The notes under the pieces were generated by a model that saw nothing but the letters and a program-made list of their open reading frames with translations, ran no database searches and had not been told where the DNA came from. A DNA stretch of 64,000 bases from positions 4,330,754 to 4,394,753 of the forward strand of contig NW_022145611.1 in assembly GCF_000002235.5 (NCBI RefSeq). Reading direction: 5' to 3'. Source of the DNA: Strongylocentrotus purpuratus (taxonomy: Eukaryota; Echinodermata; Echinoidea; Camarodonta; Strongylocentrotidae). Of this stretch, positions 49,310-60,394 are shown piece after piece. The translations under genes and the position numbers were made by a program. Within the stretch, counting starts at the first letter, position 1. The number at the start of each line of letters is the position of its first letter.

Positions 49310-50260
49310 CTAGTTTTTGTAATGATAGTTTATTAAGGAAAATGGACACTGTTAAGTTGTTCGATGACATCACTCAGTTTGATTTGATTGGAGATATATC
49401 ACGTTAATAAAACATTAAAAAAAACGAACCTACACCATTAATCTTGGTGCCAACTGCCAACACCATTTAACCATGCTCCAAATTTAGTAATACATTTTGT
49501 GTGTCTATAAACACCGAGGTTTCCAAAGATTATTTAGGAGAATGGAAGATTGATATTGTTAAGTTGTTCCATGACATCACTAAGTTTGATTTGATTCAAG
49601 ATATATCTCATAAATAAAAAAATATATAAAAAAGGCTTTACAGTCTCAAACGAACCTACACCATTAATCTCGGTGCCAACACCATCACCATGCTCCAAAT
49701 TTAGTACTACATTTTGTGTGTCAATAAAGACCGAGGTTTGCTAAGATTATTTAGGAAAACGGAAGATTGATATTGTTAAATTGTTTCATGACACCATTAA
49801 GTTCGATTTGATTGGAGATATATCCCATTCATAAAACATAAAAAGGGCTTTACAGTCTCAAACGAACCAACACCATTAATCTAGGTGCCAACACCATTAA
49901 ACCATACTCCAAATTTAGTAATACATTTTGTGTGTCTATAAAGACCGAGGTTTCCAAAGATCATTTAGAAGAACAGAAGATTGATATTGTAAAGTTGTTC
50001 TATAGCATCACTCAGTTTGATTTAATTCGAGATGTATCTCATTAATAAAACAGTATAAAGGCTATATAGTTTTAAGCGAACATACACCATTAAACTTGGT
50101 GCCAACGCCATTAAACCATGCACCAAAATGTAGTACTACATATTATTTGTATCTATAAAGATCGAGGTTTTCCCGGATTTATTTAGGAGAATTGAAGTTA
50201 AGTTGCTTGATAATTTCACTCGGCTTTATTGGATTGCGCATTATATCTCAATAATGAAAT
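49310..50260 (-). repeat. 214-bp satellite, about 4 monomers, inverted
   Basis: 'ctccaaatttagtaatacattttgtgtgtct' recurs at 49477, 49691 and 49907, a 214-216 bp period. Every phrase is the reverse complement of the blocks at 48378 and 52196. Confidence 0.85.
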
Positions 50261-50420
50261 GGTGTAAAAGTCTCTTAAGATAAAAAAAATAAAGAGAGAA
50301 AGAGAGAGAGAGAGAAGGAAAAGATGGGAAAGGGAAAGAGGAGAGATTAGGGAAAGAAAGAAGAGGAAAAAGAAGAGAAAAAAGGGGAGGGAAAGAAAGA
50401 GAGGAGAAGATCAGTTGCAC
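50261..50420 (+). repeat. Polypurine tract
   Basis: Nearly uninterrupted purines, GAGAGAAAGG units, between satellite and SINE tail. Confidence 0.6.
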
Positions 50421-50539
50421 ATAATGCAATTTCAGGTGCAATTTACTATGTAAAACGCCTTGTAGAATACTCAAATACTCTTTTATTTTTGTTTAACCTT
50501 TTACACAGTAATACAGATAATGTGCAAGCCAACCAAATT

Positions 50540-50650
50540 TCTTTTTAAGTTACAATCGGGATAATAATATATCTATAAAGCGCTTAGGCACATCGTTCGA
50601 TCGATGTATTGAGCGTTATATAAACACGGAATATTATTATTATTATTCAT
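50540..50650 (+). repeat. SINE/LINE 3' tail with (ATT)n
   Basis: 'aaagcgcttaggcacatcgt', 'atgtattgagcgttatataaa' and 'cacggaatattattattatt' resemble the 3' end of echinoderm-type SINEs. Confidence 0.5.
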
Positions 50651-50686
50651 CTTTTTAAACCTGATCAAATATGGGACACGCATTTA

Positions 50687-52195
50687 GGCGCGGATCAAGG
50701 AGGCGGCCGAGCGGGCCTTGCCCCCCCCCCCCCCCCGGCAAAAAAAAAAAAAAAAAAAAGAGAGCGAGAGAAAAAAAGGAAAATAAGGGAAAGGGAAAGA
50801 GGAGAGAAAGGGGAAAGAAAGAAGAGGAAGAAGAAAACAAAAAGGGGGAAAAAGAAGGAGATCGGGGGGTCGAAAGGGCCTTGCCTCCCAGACTGTTTCC
50901 TCCCCCCCGCCCCATCAAAAAAAAGGAGAGAAGGAAGGATAGGGAAAGAAAACATGACAAAAAGAGGAAGAAGAAAAGAAAAGAAGGGGGATATCAGATG
51001 CAATTTTCTCGCCAACAAGTTGTGGATCGGGGGGGGGGGGGGAAGAGGCTCTTGCCTCTCCCCTTCCCCCAACCCCGCCAAAAAAAGAGAGAAAAAAGAT
51101 GCACTGGCGTACGGATGGGGTGGGGTGCCGCCCCCCCCCCCCCTATACAGGTGATTTACAAATGTTGCTGAAATGACATAATTTTTCGAGATTTTTCTCA
51201 CTTTTTAGTAAATTATCCTTTTTTATGCGTTTCTTGGAAAATGACAAATTCCTAAAATTACCGTCAGGCGAGAAATATGCTTATTTAGAGGCTTTCATGT
51301 CAGGGCCATCGGTACGGCGGGGCTCGGTGGCCTCGAGCTTCCCCTCCCAATTTTTTTAAAAGTATATTAAAGAGAAATGGAAAGACAGAGAGAAAGAAAG
51401 AAAGAATAGTGACCTGCCAGTGTCACAAAATAATGAGTTTTCAAAATATGCTCATCTGACCGTGATTAAATTCCAAAAACCCCTGAGCTTCCGGGGGCTA
51501 TGCCCCCTGGACCCCACCTAGGGCCTTAAGGCAGTCCCCTTATATGCTCATCTGACGGTAATTAAATGCCTAAAACCTCTGAGCTTTTGGGGGCTCCGCC
51601 CCCTGAACCCCACACCGATTAGTGTCCTGACAGTGTCACAATAAGGTATCAGAATATGCTCATCTGACCGTAATTAAATGCCTAAAACCCCTGAGCTCCC
51701 GGGAAATCCGCCTCCTCGGCCCAACCAGGGGCTCTACGCTGCCCTCTGGATGCTCGTCTGACAATAATTTAATGCCTCAAACCCTAAGCTTCTAGGGGCT
51801 CCGCCCCTCGACCCCACGCCAATTAGTGTCTTGTCAGTGTCGTGAATAAGATATCAAAATAATGTGCTCATCTGAAGGTAATTAATGTACATACCCTCTG
51901 AGCTTCCGGGGGCTCCGGCCCGTGACCCCCCCCCCCCCCCGCCGGTGGTTTACCCGGCCCTAGTCCACACGCTAATTCACGGTACGCTCTACCTGATCTT
52001 AAATACTTTAGCTTCCCCCCATCCACTTTGAAAAACGTCCAGCGGGGCCTCCATGTAAGAGTGGTGGTCAGCGGATTTTTTCTTTCTGCCCCCTAACATC
52101 TTTTGCTTATTTCGCCACTGCTGGTCACCATTACGTACCAATATTTTGCTGGCATGATTTCAAATTTGGGCCCTCAAATCCTAAATCCAGGCCTG
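50687..52195 (+). mobile_element. CAGGCGCGGATCCAGG-family element (hAT-type), expanded
   Basis: Begins AGGCGCGGATCAAGG and ends CTAAATCCAGGCCTG. Interior order: two or three poly-C/polypurine units (50715-51100), 'gatttacaaatgttgctgaaatgacata', 'tggaaaatgacaaattc', 'gcgagaaatatgcttatttagaggc', then the GGGGCTCCGCCCC minisatellite (51430-51950). No clean TSD. Same order as 60395-61745. Confidence 0.55.
51430..51950 (+). repeat. GGGGCTCCGCCCC minisatellite
   Basis: About five units with 'atgctcatctgaccgtaattaaatgcc', 'cctgagcttccggg' and the GC hairpin, alternating with 'gccaattagtgtcctg.cagtgtca'. Confidence 0.75.
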
Positions 52196-53025
52196 TAATG
52201 GCGTAGGTTCGTTTGAGACTATATAGCCTTTATACTGTTTCATTAATGAGATATAATGTGCAGTCTAATCAAACTGAGTGATGCTATCGAACAACTTAAC
52301 AATATCCATCTTCCATTCTCCTAAATAAGCTGGGAAAACCTCGGTCTTTATAGATGCAAACAATGTGTATTACTAAATGTGGTGCATGGCTTAATGATGT
52401 TGGCACCAAGTTTAATCCTTTACACTGTTTTATTAATGAGATAGATCTCGAATCAAATCAAAGTGAGTGACGTTATCGAAAAACTTACCAATATTAAATG
52501 TTAATTTTCCTAAATATTCTTAGTACACCCCGGGTCTTTATAGACACACAAAATGTATTACTAAATTTGGAGCATGGTTTAATGGTGTTGGCACTAAGAA
52601 TAATGGTGTAGGTTCGTTTGAGACTGTAAAGCCTTTTTTATGTTTTATTAATGACACAAATCTCGAAACAAACCAAACTAAGTGATGTCATGAAAAAATT
52701 AACAATATCAATCTTCCGTTCTCCTAAATAATGTTTGGAAACCTCGGTCTTTATAGACACACAAAAAGTATTACTAAATTTGGAGCATGGTTTAATGGTG
52801 GTGGCACCAAGATTAATGGTGTAGGTTCGTTTGAGACTATAAAGCCATTATACTGTTTTATCAATAAGATATATCTGGAATCAAATCAAACTTAGTGATG
52901 TCATGGAACAACTTAACAATATCAATCTTCCGTTCTCCTAAATAATCTTGGGAAACCCCGGGTCTTTATAGACACACAAAATGTATTACTAAATTTGGAG
53001 CATGGTTTAATGGTGTTGGCACGAA
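52196..53025 (+). repeat. 214-bp satellite, about 4 monomers
   Basis: 'tagacacacaaaa.gtattactaaatttgg' recurs at 52541, 52754 and 52969 (213 and 215 bp). The array is cut by the 5.3-kb transposon and resumes at 58295. Confidence 0.9.
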
Positions 53026-54335
53026 TAGTCCAGGCATTTCGTGAAAAAAAAGGGGTCAACCTCCCACTAATTGCAACAGAAAGTCTGTCAACTGTTTTAT
53101 ACCCAGAAATATGTCCTCTATAACATATCAAAAGTCTTAAGGAATCCAGGTGGGGGAAAGTTCCGTGGCGGCCATTTTTCAAAATGGCCGCCATGTATAA
53201 CTACTGTTGTACAATTCTTGGGATCACTTTTTAACAGCACCTCATTTTACCATGAATAAGGTGTCATATGAAAGACAATTACATTTCCTACAAGATGATA
53301 CATCATTCAATAGATTTTGGGATGATTTGCTTACCAATTTTTAGCCAAAAGTGTGATTTTTTACCATTTTTTTCAAAAATATGAATTGCGCCAAAATACA
53401 TATTTCTCCATATTTATTTAATTATTATGCTAACCGACTTGAAACTTGCTGAAAAACTGTTCAGCATCCTGGCTGATATCATATCCAAATTTCAAGTCTA
53501 TTACTTTTCAAATTAAAAAGTTATAGCGCTCTAAAGTTGAAACTTTGTTATGAGCCAAAATGGCAAATTTGGTTGCTAAGGGCTATCTTCTCCTTAGCAA
53601 CGGTAACATATTGGCGTGAGAAATAGAATATATCACGAGAAATTGCTATCAACAAGCAGGTGACTACTTTTATAGGAAGTATGATGTCAAATGAAGCATT
53701 TTCATCCAATTTTAATGATAAATATCGCTTAGTTCCCGTTGCTATGGTAATAATATGCCTAGCAACCAATATAAAACACATATTTTTGTTGCAAATCTAA
53801 TATTTCCCATATCTCTGCTTCTAAATAACATAGAGAGTTTTGATTTTAAGTGCTAAACATACATTTCCAGAGACAAGGAATCAAATTAATTAAATTTTAA
53901 TGAGCTAAACCTAGCCAAAAAGCCGAAACGGCAGCCATTTTCCAAGATGGCCGCCATAAACCTGATATTTCGCAATATCTCTGCTTCTAAATGACTTAAG
54001 GCTTTGATTTTCAGTGCTAAATATACCTTTTCTGGGCCCAGGAATCCTTTGAAACACATTTCAATGAGCTAAACTTGACCAAAAAGCCGAAATGGCAGCC
54101 ATTTTCCCAAATGGCTGCCATAAACCTGATAATTCTCAATATTTCTGCTTCTAAAGGCTTAGAATTATAGTGCAAAATGTACATTTTCTGGGGCTAGGAA
54201 TCCAATGACACACATTTCAATAAGCTAAACCTGACCAAAAAGCATTATTCTGAGGATGTGTCAACTAAATACCATGGCATGCCGTATGCCTGATGGACAA
54301 CGTTCATGTATAGGTCATATTTATTATAATACTGC
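53026..54335 (+). repeat. Left long TIR with 163-bp internal repeats
   Basis: Contains three tandem units of about 163 bp from 53801, each with 'atctctgcttctaaat', 'gagctaaacctgaccaaaaagccgaa' and a GGCAGCCATTTT..AAATGGCTGCC palindrome. A further palindrome GGCGGCCATTTTTCAAAATG lies near the terminus (53167). Confidence 0.85.
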
Positions 54336-54393
54336 ATGTAGTTACCACAGCCTCAGACTACCGTCTTCGATCCATCAATCTTCCTCAAAAAGT

Positions 54394-56880
54394 CTATTCA
54401 TCGTCATCACTGTCACATGCAACTTGGGTTGAGTTCGTGCATGCTGACCCTCTACAGTTGCCACATGCAGCTGAGCACTCTATGCTCTGCTTCTTGCAGG
54501 TGCACTTCAGACTGCTGCAGTCTATCTGGCAGTTGCAGCGGATCATCTTGAGGAGCTCTTCTAGAGCTGGTGGCAAGTTCGTCTGTACGAGCATGACTCC
54601 TCCACTGCTTTCCCGCCAGTCATCTGATCATAGCTCATCAGCTGCAATGCCCTTCCACTGCCGGACCTGGTAGTAGGCACGAAGGCTGTGGTGTTTCGCT
54701 GCTGCTGATGTGGACGGTAGACTTTGGGGTTGAACATGAGAAATGCTGGAGGCGACCTTCTAGCAGAACCGCTTATGTCGCACCACGTTGAGCGACTCTG
54801 CAGGCTTCCCATTGTACAGGCAAGCCAAGGCTTTCTCTCCTGCTTCGATTTACAACATCATCGGTGGACGCTGTCGGTCTGTCAAACACAATTGCTTGTT
54901 AACGGAAGTGCGCACTGCGCACTGGTTTTAAATTTGTGAAGGGAAGCTCCCTTGTCAAAGCCAAGCACGCGGGAAGTAGTATCACATTCCAGGAGAGCGT
55001 GCATGAAGAAAATGTGCTGTGAAACATCAGGGCCTAACTGCTGTTTGACAGACATGTTCCAGACACGCGGTTTCTTCACATTCTTCTTTGGCTCGGGTTG
55101 GAAGAACAGGTCAGATGACTCGAGGTTGGTGTGGTAGATGAGCAAGATGAGTAGATCTGTGTCATCTCCGATCAGCACAGTATCAATGGTGGCTGCAGAC
55201 TCCACTGCTTTCCGCACTATGAGGAGACCAACGTCACCTGCAGCATGATGTGTCTGGCAGTTCTTTGCCCCTAGTTTGGTGCTGAACATGTTGATGAAGT
55301 GCTGCTTATTTGTCTTGTTTGCCAGGAATTGTTCCTTCTTCATTGTAGCCTGCAAATCTTCATCAAACGTCACCGTTGCTCCAGCATTCCCTCTTGCACG
55401 TCTTTGGTGTGCTGTACCCTTTGTTGATGTACTATCATATCCATCAAACACGACTGTTGCCTGTCCATACTTCTTTGGGACATACTCTGTGTATTGCGTG
55501 CAGATACATTTGTATGTTGAGCCACGTGCCTATGGAATGCGCTGAACTAGTGTCCCAACATCCAACACGTAGTGGACTTGGCCTGTGATTCCTGGTGCAT
55601 CCTTTGTCAGGAGTGTCCTGATAGCATCTGCTAGCACTGGCTTATGGGGCTGTCGGAGCAGCAGTGAGGAATCAAACAGAGTTGGTGGGTAACTGCACAG
55701 CTCATATTTGAACACAGACTCTAGAGCCTCTGTAGCTTTCGCAGCAATTGTCAGTCGCTGGAAAAGCAGCTGGGGATCCACTTGTACTGACTCACCATCA
55801 ATCTTTACTGCCGATTTCAAAGCCAAGGTGATGGCCTGATCCTTCCTCTTGAATGTGTAGTCAGCAGCAATTTGTCCATCCATATTGGTCAGGATTGCTG
55901 TTCCAACAGTTTTTGCTGAATCCACATTGACTTTTCTGGTTGCATGTACCCATGTCGAAATGCTGCGTAAGCTCGGATCTGAGCTGAAGGGTTTTCTCTC
56001 TTTCAGACAGCTGATAACTGCATGTGTGTCTTTCATGTCACGTGCTTGTCTAGCATTTTTCATGCCCTTGTTTTGTTCACCAGTGTTATAGTTTACACCT
56101 GTAAGCTGTTGAATAGCATTGTTGACTTCAGCACAGGCAGGCATGGAGAGCAGCCATATGAGACGCTGTTGCTCTGCCATGCCTCGCCCTCTCGTCAGGC
56201 CACCGCTGGTCTTCATACTCCTCATTAGGACCTGTTCGATGGTGAGATCTACGGACAGACCAGCCCATAGGCGATCACTTCTTCTGACAACATGGAACCC
56301 TTCTTTGAATCGTTGGTCAATGATCATGAGGGCTAGCCAACATAGTGGTTGGTCAAAGGTGATGATGGGCGTAACACCATGCCGACAAGCATGCTCACAC
56401 ACAGACTTCAGTGTGGAATAGATGCAAGTGACATCGCTGGGATTCATGTCGATCATTGGGAGAAAAATCACCGATGATTTCCCGGGGTGGTCAACATGAT
56501 GCACTAGCTGCATCAGTCCAGACCATGCCGGTCTTGGTGAGGTGAACATAACGGATGTCTTCCACATGAGATCAAGGTCTGCTGTTGGGTCCTTTGCCTT
56601 CATATTGACCAACTTCTGGTATGTCAGTGTTGTCATACCACGGCTCTCTTCTTTGTGGTGATGGATAGGAATACGTCCCATCGTGGAGATATCGATGGAG
56701 GTGACCTGCGCCCTGAGGGTAGGTCACCTCCATCGATATCTTGGTGGCTGGGGTTATGGCAGCAATCATCCCCATGCCATGGAATGTATTGTTACCATAA
56801 AGGGTACAGATGTTGTGGTCTACATTTGTCTGCAGCATACTAGACAAACTCTGAACTGAAATCAGGTATGTCTGTTCCAT
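54394..56880 (-). pseudogene. Transposon protein with XPG/PIN-like motif and CXC-like tail, broken
   Basis: Segments in order: NNTFHGMGMIAAITPATK (56880-56720), then GVTPIITFDQPLCWLALMII, GLTRGRGMAEQQRLIWLLSM and PACAEVNNAIQQLTGVN (56681-55530), then HHAAGDVGLLIVRKAVES and TVLIGDDTDLLILLIYHTN (55451-54882), then HSLRAYYQVRQWKG, and MIRCNCQIDCSSLKCTCKK with CGNCRGSACTNS to the stop at 54394. The GDDTDLL segment resembles the acidic XPG-I/PIN motif. The order is one I recall from many uncharacterised invertebrate proteins. Breaks: a frame change at the hairpin near 56690-56740, one in-frame TAG near 55530, a further stop near 54882 and a TGA near 54630. Confidence 0.7.
56687..56741. repeat. 21-bp perfect stem hairpin inside the transposon gene
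   Basis: GATATCGATGGAGGTGACCT (56688-56707) and its exact reverse complement (56721-56740), 13-nt loop, one more A-T pair outside. It sits where the reading frame of the transposon protein is lost. Confidence 0.85.
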
Positions 56881-57009
56881 GAGACATCACAGCATTAGTT
56901 AACACTGCAGACCTGGTGGTACACTGCATCTGCAGCATGAAGGTCATGCACATGGAGGACACGGGCTTTGACTGTTTCTGGCATCCTTCCTTTCGTCACA
57001 GGATTACAA

Positions 57010-58294
57010 GATAATGTCCTTGAATAATTATGACCTATACATGTACGTTGTCCATCAGGCATACGGCATGCCATGGTATATAGTTGACACATCCTCAGAA
57101 TAATGCTTTTTGGTCAGGTTTAGCTTATTGAAATGTGTGTCATTGGATTCCTAGCCCCAGAAAATGTATGTTTTGCACTAAAATTCTAAGCCTTTAGAAG
57201 TAGAAATATTGGGAATTATCAGGTGTATGGCAGCCATTTGGGAAAATGGCTGCCATTTCGGCTTTTTGGTCAGGTTTAGCTCATTAAAATGTGTTTCAAA
57301 GGATTCCTGGGCCCAGAAAATGTATATTTAGCACTGAAAATCAAAGCCCTAAGTCATTTAGAAGCAGAGATATTGCGAAATATCAGGTTTATGGCGGCCA
57401 TTTTGGCTTTTTGGCTAGGTTTAGCTCATAAAAAATTTAATTAATTTGATTCCTTGTCTCTGGAAATGTATGTTTAGCACTTAAAATCAAAACTCTCTAT
57501 GTTATTTAGAAGCAGAGATATGGGAAATATTAGATTTGCAACAAAAATATGTGTTTTATATTGGTTGCTAGGCATATTATTACCATAGCAACGGGAACTA
57601 AGTGATATTTATCATTAAAATTGGATGAAAATGCTTCATTTGACATCATACTTCCTATAAAAGTAGTCACCTGCTTGTTGATAGCAATTTCTCGTGATAT
57701 ATTCTATTTCTCACGCCAATATGTTACCGTTGCTAAGGAGAAGATAGCCCTTAGCAACCAAATTTGCCATTTTGGCTCATAACAAAGTTTCAACTTTAGA
57801 GCGCTATAACTTTTTAATTTGAAAAGTAATAGACTTGAAATTTGGATATGATATCAGCCAGGATGCTGAACAGTTTTTCAGCAAGTTTCAAGTTGGTTAG
57901 CATAAGAATCAAATAAATATGGAGAAATATGTATTTTGGCGCAATTCACATTTTTGAAAAAAATGGTAAAAAATCACACTTTTGGCTCAAAATTGGTAAG
58001 CAAATCATCCCGAAACCCAATGAATGAGGTATCATCTTGTAGGAAATGTAATTGTCTTTCATATGACACCTTATGCATGGTAAAATGAGGTGCTGTTAAA
58101 AAGAAATCCCCAGAATTGTACAATATTAGTTATACATGGCGGCCATTTTGAAAAATGGCCGCCATGGCACTTTCCCCCACCTGGATTCCTTAAGACTTTT
58201 GATATGTTATAATGGACACCTCCAAGAGCACAAAACAGTCGAGAAATTTTCTGTTGCAATTAGTGGGAGGTCATATCAAATTATGCCTGGACTA
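57010..58294 (-). repeat. Right long TIR
   Basis: Reverse complement of 53026-54335 with high identity apart from the outer 120 bp, which are more diverged. Ends at the satellite phrase GAAGATTAATGGTG. Confidence 0.85.
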
Positions 58295-58390
58295 GAAGAT
58301 TAATGGTGTATGTTCTTATGAGACTAAATAGCCTTTATACTGTTTTATTAATGAGATACATCTCGAATCAAATCAAATCATACGATGGAG
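58295..58390 (+). repeat. 214-bp satellite, continuation
   Basis: 'gaagattaatggtgtatgtt', 'tactgttttattaatgagat' and 'catctcgaatcaaatcaaat': the right half of the monomer split by the transposon. Confidence 0.85.
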
Positions 58391-58394
58391 GCGA

Positions 58395-58980
58395 GTATAC
58401 TAATGTGTTAGTGTTACAGTATAGTACATAGTAATTAGGAGATCAAATTCACTCTGTTTTTGTTTGTCCACATTTTGAAAGGGAGATATGTTTATTTTAT
58501 CAAAAAAGTTTTGTAAGTCTAAGCTTCCAAGTACTATGCACACGGCAGAACTTTTTAATACTAGAAGCACTTCTCAGTTGAAGCATTTAGTAAGATTTAC
58601 TCGCCTTATTATGTTGAAATTAAAACAGAGGAAGAAGATAGTTCAAGCATTTCAGGAAGTACAATTAGAGCTGAACTTACACGTACTCGTAGCGGTAGGA
58701 TAGTGAAACAGCCTACTTTACTATTTAGCTTGTAAATAGACTGCATTATATTTATACATTGGACATATATATACCTTGTGTTTACTAGTTGGTTCATTGT
58801 TCATGTATACTTTCATACACTATTATCGTTTGTATCAGTGTGTCATTATCTATGTATAATGTATGAGAATTGTATTCATAAGTCATGCATTGGTATTTAT
58901 ATTTTCATGTTTGTTTGTACTCTCATACCCCGAGAGGGGGTCAAAGAGTCAATAAATTTCTAAATTCTAAATTCTAAGTT
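58395..58980 (+). mobile_element. LTR-retroelement scrap (Gypsy-like pol end), fossil
   Basis: 58613-58732 contains a short stretch with RTRSGR, a motif common near the C-terminus of Gypsy-type pol proteins, in an otherwise AT-rich block ending in 'taaatttctaaattctaaattc'. It is an isolated, broken fragment. Boundaries are approximate and the family is tentative. Confidence 0.3.
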
Positions 58981-59905
58981 CGTACTATTTAGTATTTGTA
59001 AGACTGGTCTGTATCTTTTAATCACACTTTATCACTTCTCAAATGGAAAAATTCTGGCATTTTACTCTCTGAAAATCAAGTTTAGGTACAATTTGAACAC
59101 CAAAAAAGGAAAACAGATGTGGCGCGGGACGGAGCTAGAATTGTATTGGGGCATTTCTTAGATAGCCCGACTTGGCCTGCAAGCCATTATATATTTTTTT
59201 TAATACGTCATGTCGCAAGCGGGGGAGGATGCACCCCCGAAGCCCTCCTCCATTTGTCACGGGCCTCGGGCTTGTTTGCATATTAAGGGCGTGGGCTGAA
59301 AGGGAACTAAAAGAAATTGATTGCGACTAGGTCTATTTTTAATATTTTAAATTTTTTATTTAGGCCAATTTGTTTAATTATTTTATTCCCAGGCAAGAAA
59401 TAACAACAGACATTGAGAAATGATTGATTAAAGATATTACATATCAAAGTACAATAGGCCTATACGAATACAAAGGAATGTAAAGAGTAAATCAGCCAAA
59501 GCCTAACTGAAGAATTCTTGAATTCTGTCGAGATGTTATCTGTGTCGGCTAGTGCACGCAAATTGAACAAATCTAGTACGCAAGGGAATAGCAATAATAA
59601 TGATTATTTACATCCAGAAGTCTTATACTTTTTAACGGAAAAAGAAGAAGAAAAAAAGAGGATTATCATTTATATAACAGTAATCTTACCTAGTATATAA
59701 AGCTACATAATGAGATCGAATTTTAGTGTGAGAGTATTCTTGTAACTCGGGGTGGGTAACAAAGTCAAAAAGGAATTAAACAGGAGTTGAAAATGAGCTA
59801 AAATGGGGTTTAAATGGATACGTGAGTTTTAGTATAGAGGGCGCTGCACAAAATATTTTTTGTGAGATAATAAAACATACCAAAAGACGTTAAAAGATGG
59901 GAGTT
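58981..59905. other. No gene seen
   Basis: AT-rich. 'tcgcaagcgggggaggatgcacccccgaagccc' at 59212-59245 resembles the GC hairpin repeats. Nothing coding. Confidence 0.4.
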
Positions 59906-60048
59906 GTTGCTACCTTGTTTAGCGTTCAACAACGTCGATCTGGCGCTGCTCAGTGGCTGCCGGGCTCACGATCAATTGGGCAAAAAGAATTTCCGTTTCG
60001 GTTTAATAAAATTTGGAGTGGACTATTAGGCTATTATTATTATTATTA
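59906..60048 (+). repeat. Short retroposon copy with (TTA)n tail, copy 2
   Basis: Matches 35626-35780 without a difference over about 110 bp from CGTCGATCTGGCGCTGCTCA to the tail, and lacks its 15-bp insert. Confidence 0.75.
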
Positions 60049-60394
60049 CTTGATAATTTGGAATCCAAAAATTATAATCCTTTATTTTGTAATATTGCTT
60101 GACAAGAACAGATTACCGTTTACTAATTAATTGCATATGAGCACTTCACATTTGAATCCAATATTGAGATGCTTGAAAATGTTAAACTTTTATTATTTCT
60201 CAGTATATCGCATTAAATCCAATGGGAAATTGTTAATGAAATGTCATTGTTAATCTTTAATTTAAATGATATTCCATTTCATATAACGAATTGTAAAATA
60301 GGAGATTAATACTTAAATGTTTTTGCCCTAAATTACGTTGATCTCTGCAGATGAGCGCATGGAATGCACACGAACCCAGCGTAGGCCTAAGCTA
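60049..60394. other. No feature seen
   Basis: AT-rich spacer; nothing coding recognised. Confidence 0.4.

Larger units (their letters stand above)
53026..58294 (-). mobile_element. 5.3-kb DNA transposon with about 1.3-kb TIRs (Academ-like, tentative)
   Basis: Ends TAGTCCAGGCA and TGCCTGGACTA. The TIRs run inward to about 54335 and 57010. The flank is GAA on both sides: removing the element and one GAA restores the satellite phrase 'ggcac.aagattaatggtgta', so the 3-bp target duplication is well supported. The centre encodes a decayed minus-strand protein with an XPG/PIN-like GDDTDLL motif and a Cys-rich tail. A nuclease domain plus 3-4 bp TSD fits what I recall of Academ elements; another superfamily is possible. 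Confidence 0.85.

Noticed and set aside
50655-51201. 166-168 residue frames on both strands
   Set aside because: Low-complexity sequence of the poly-C/polypurine family, with no codon structure of a gene.
54437-56880. Plus-strand frames in the transposon centre
   Set aside because: Shadows of the minus-strand transposon protein.
59518-59700. 60-residue frame
   Set aside because: No domain, AT-rich context, length expected by chance.
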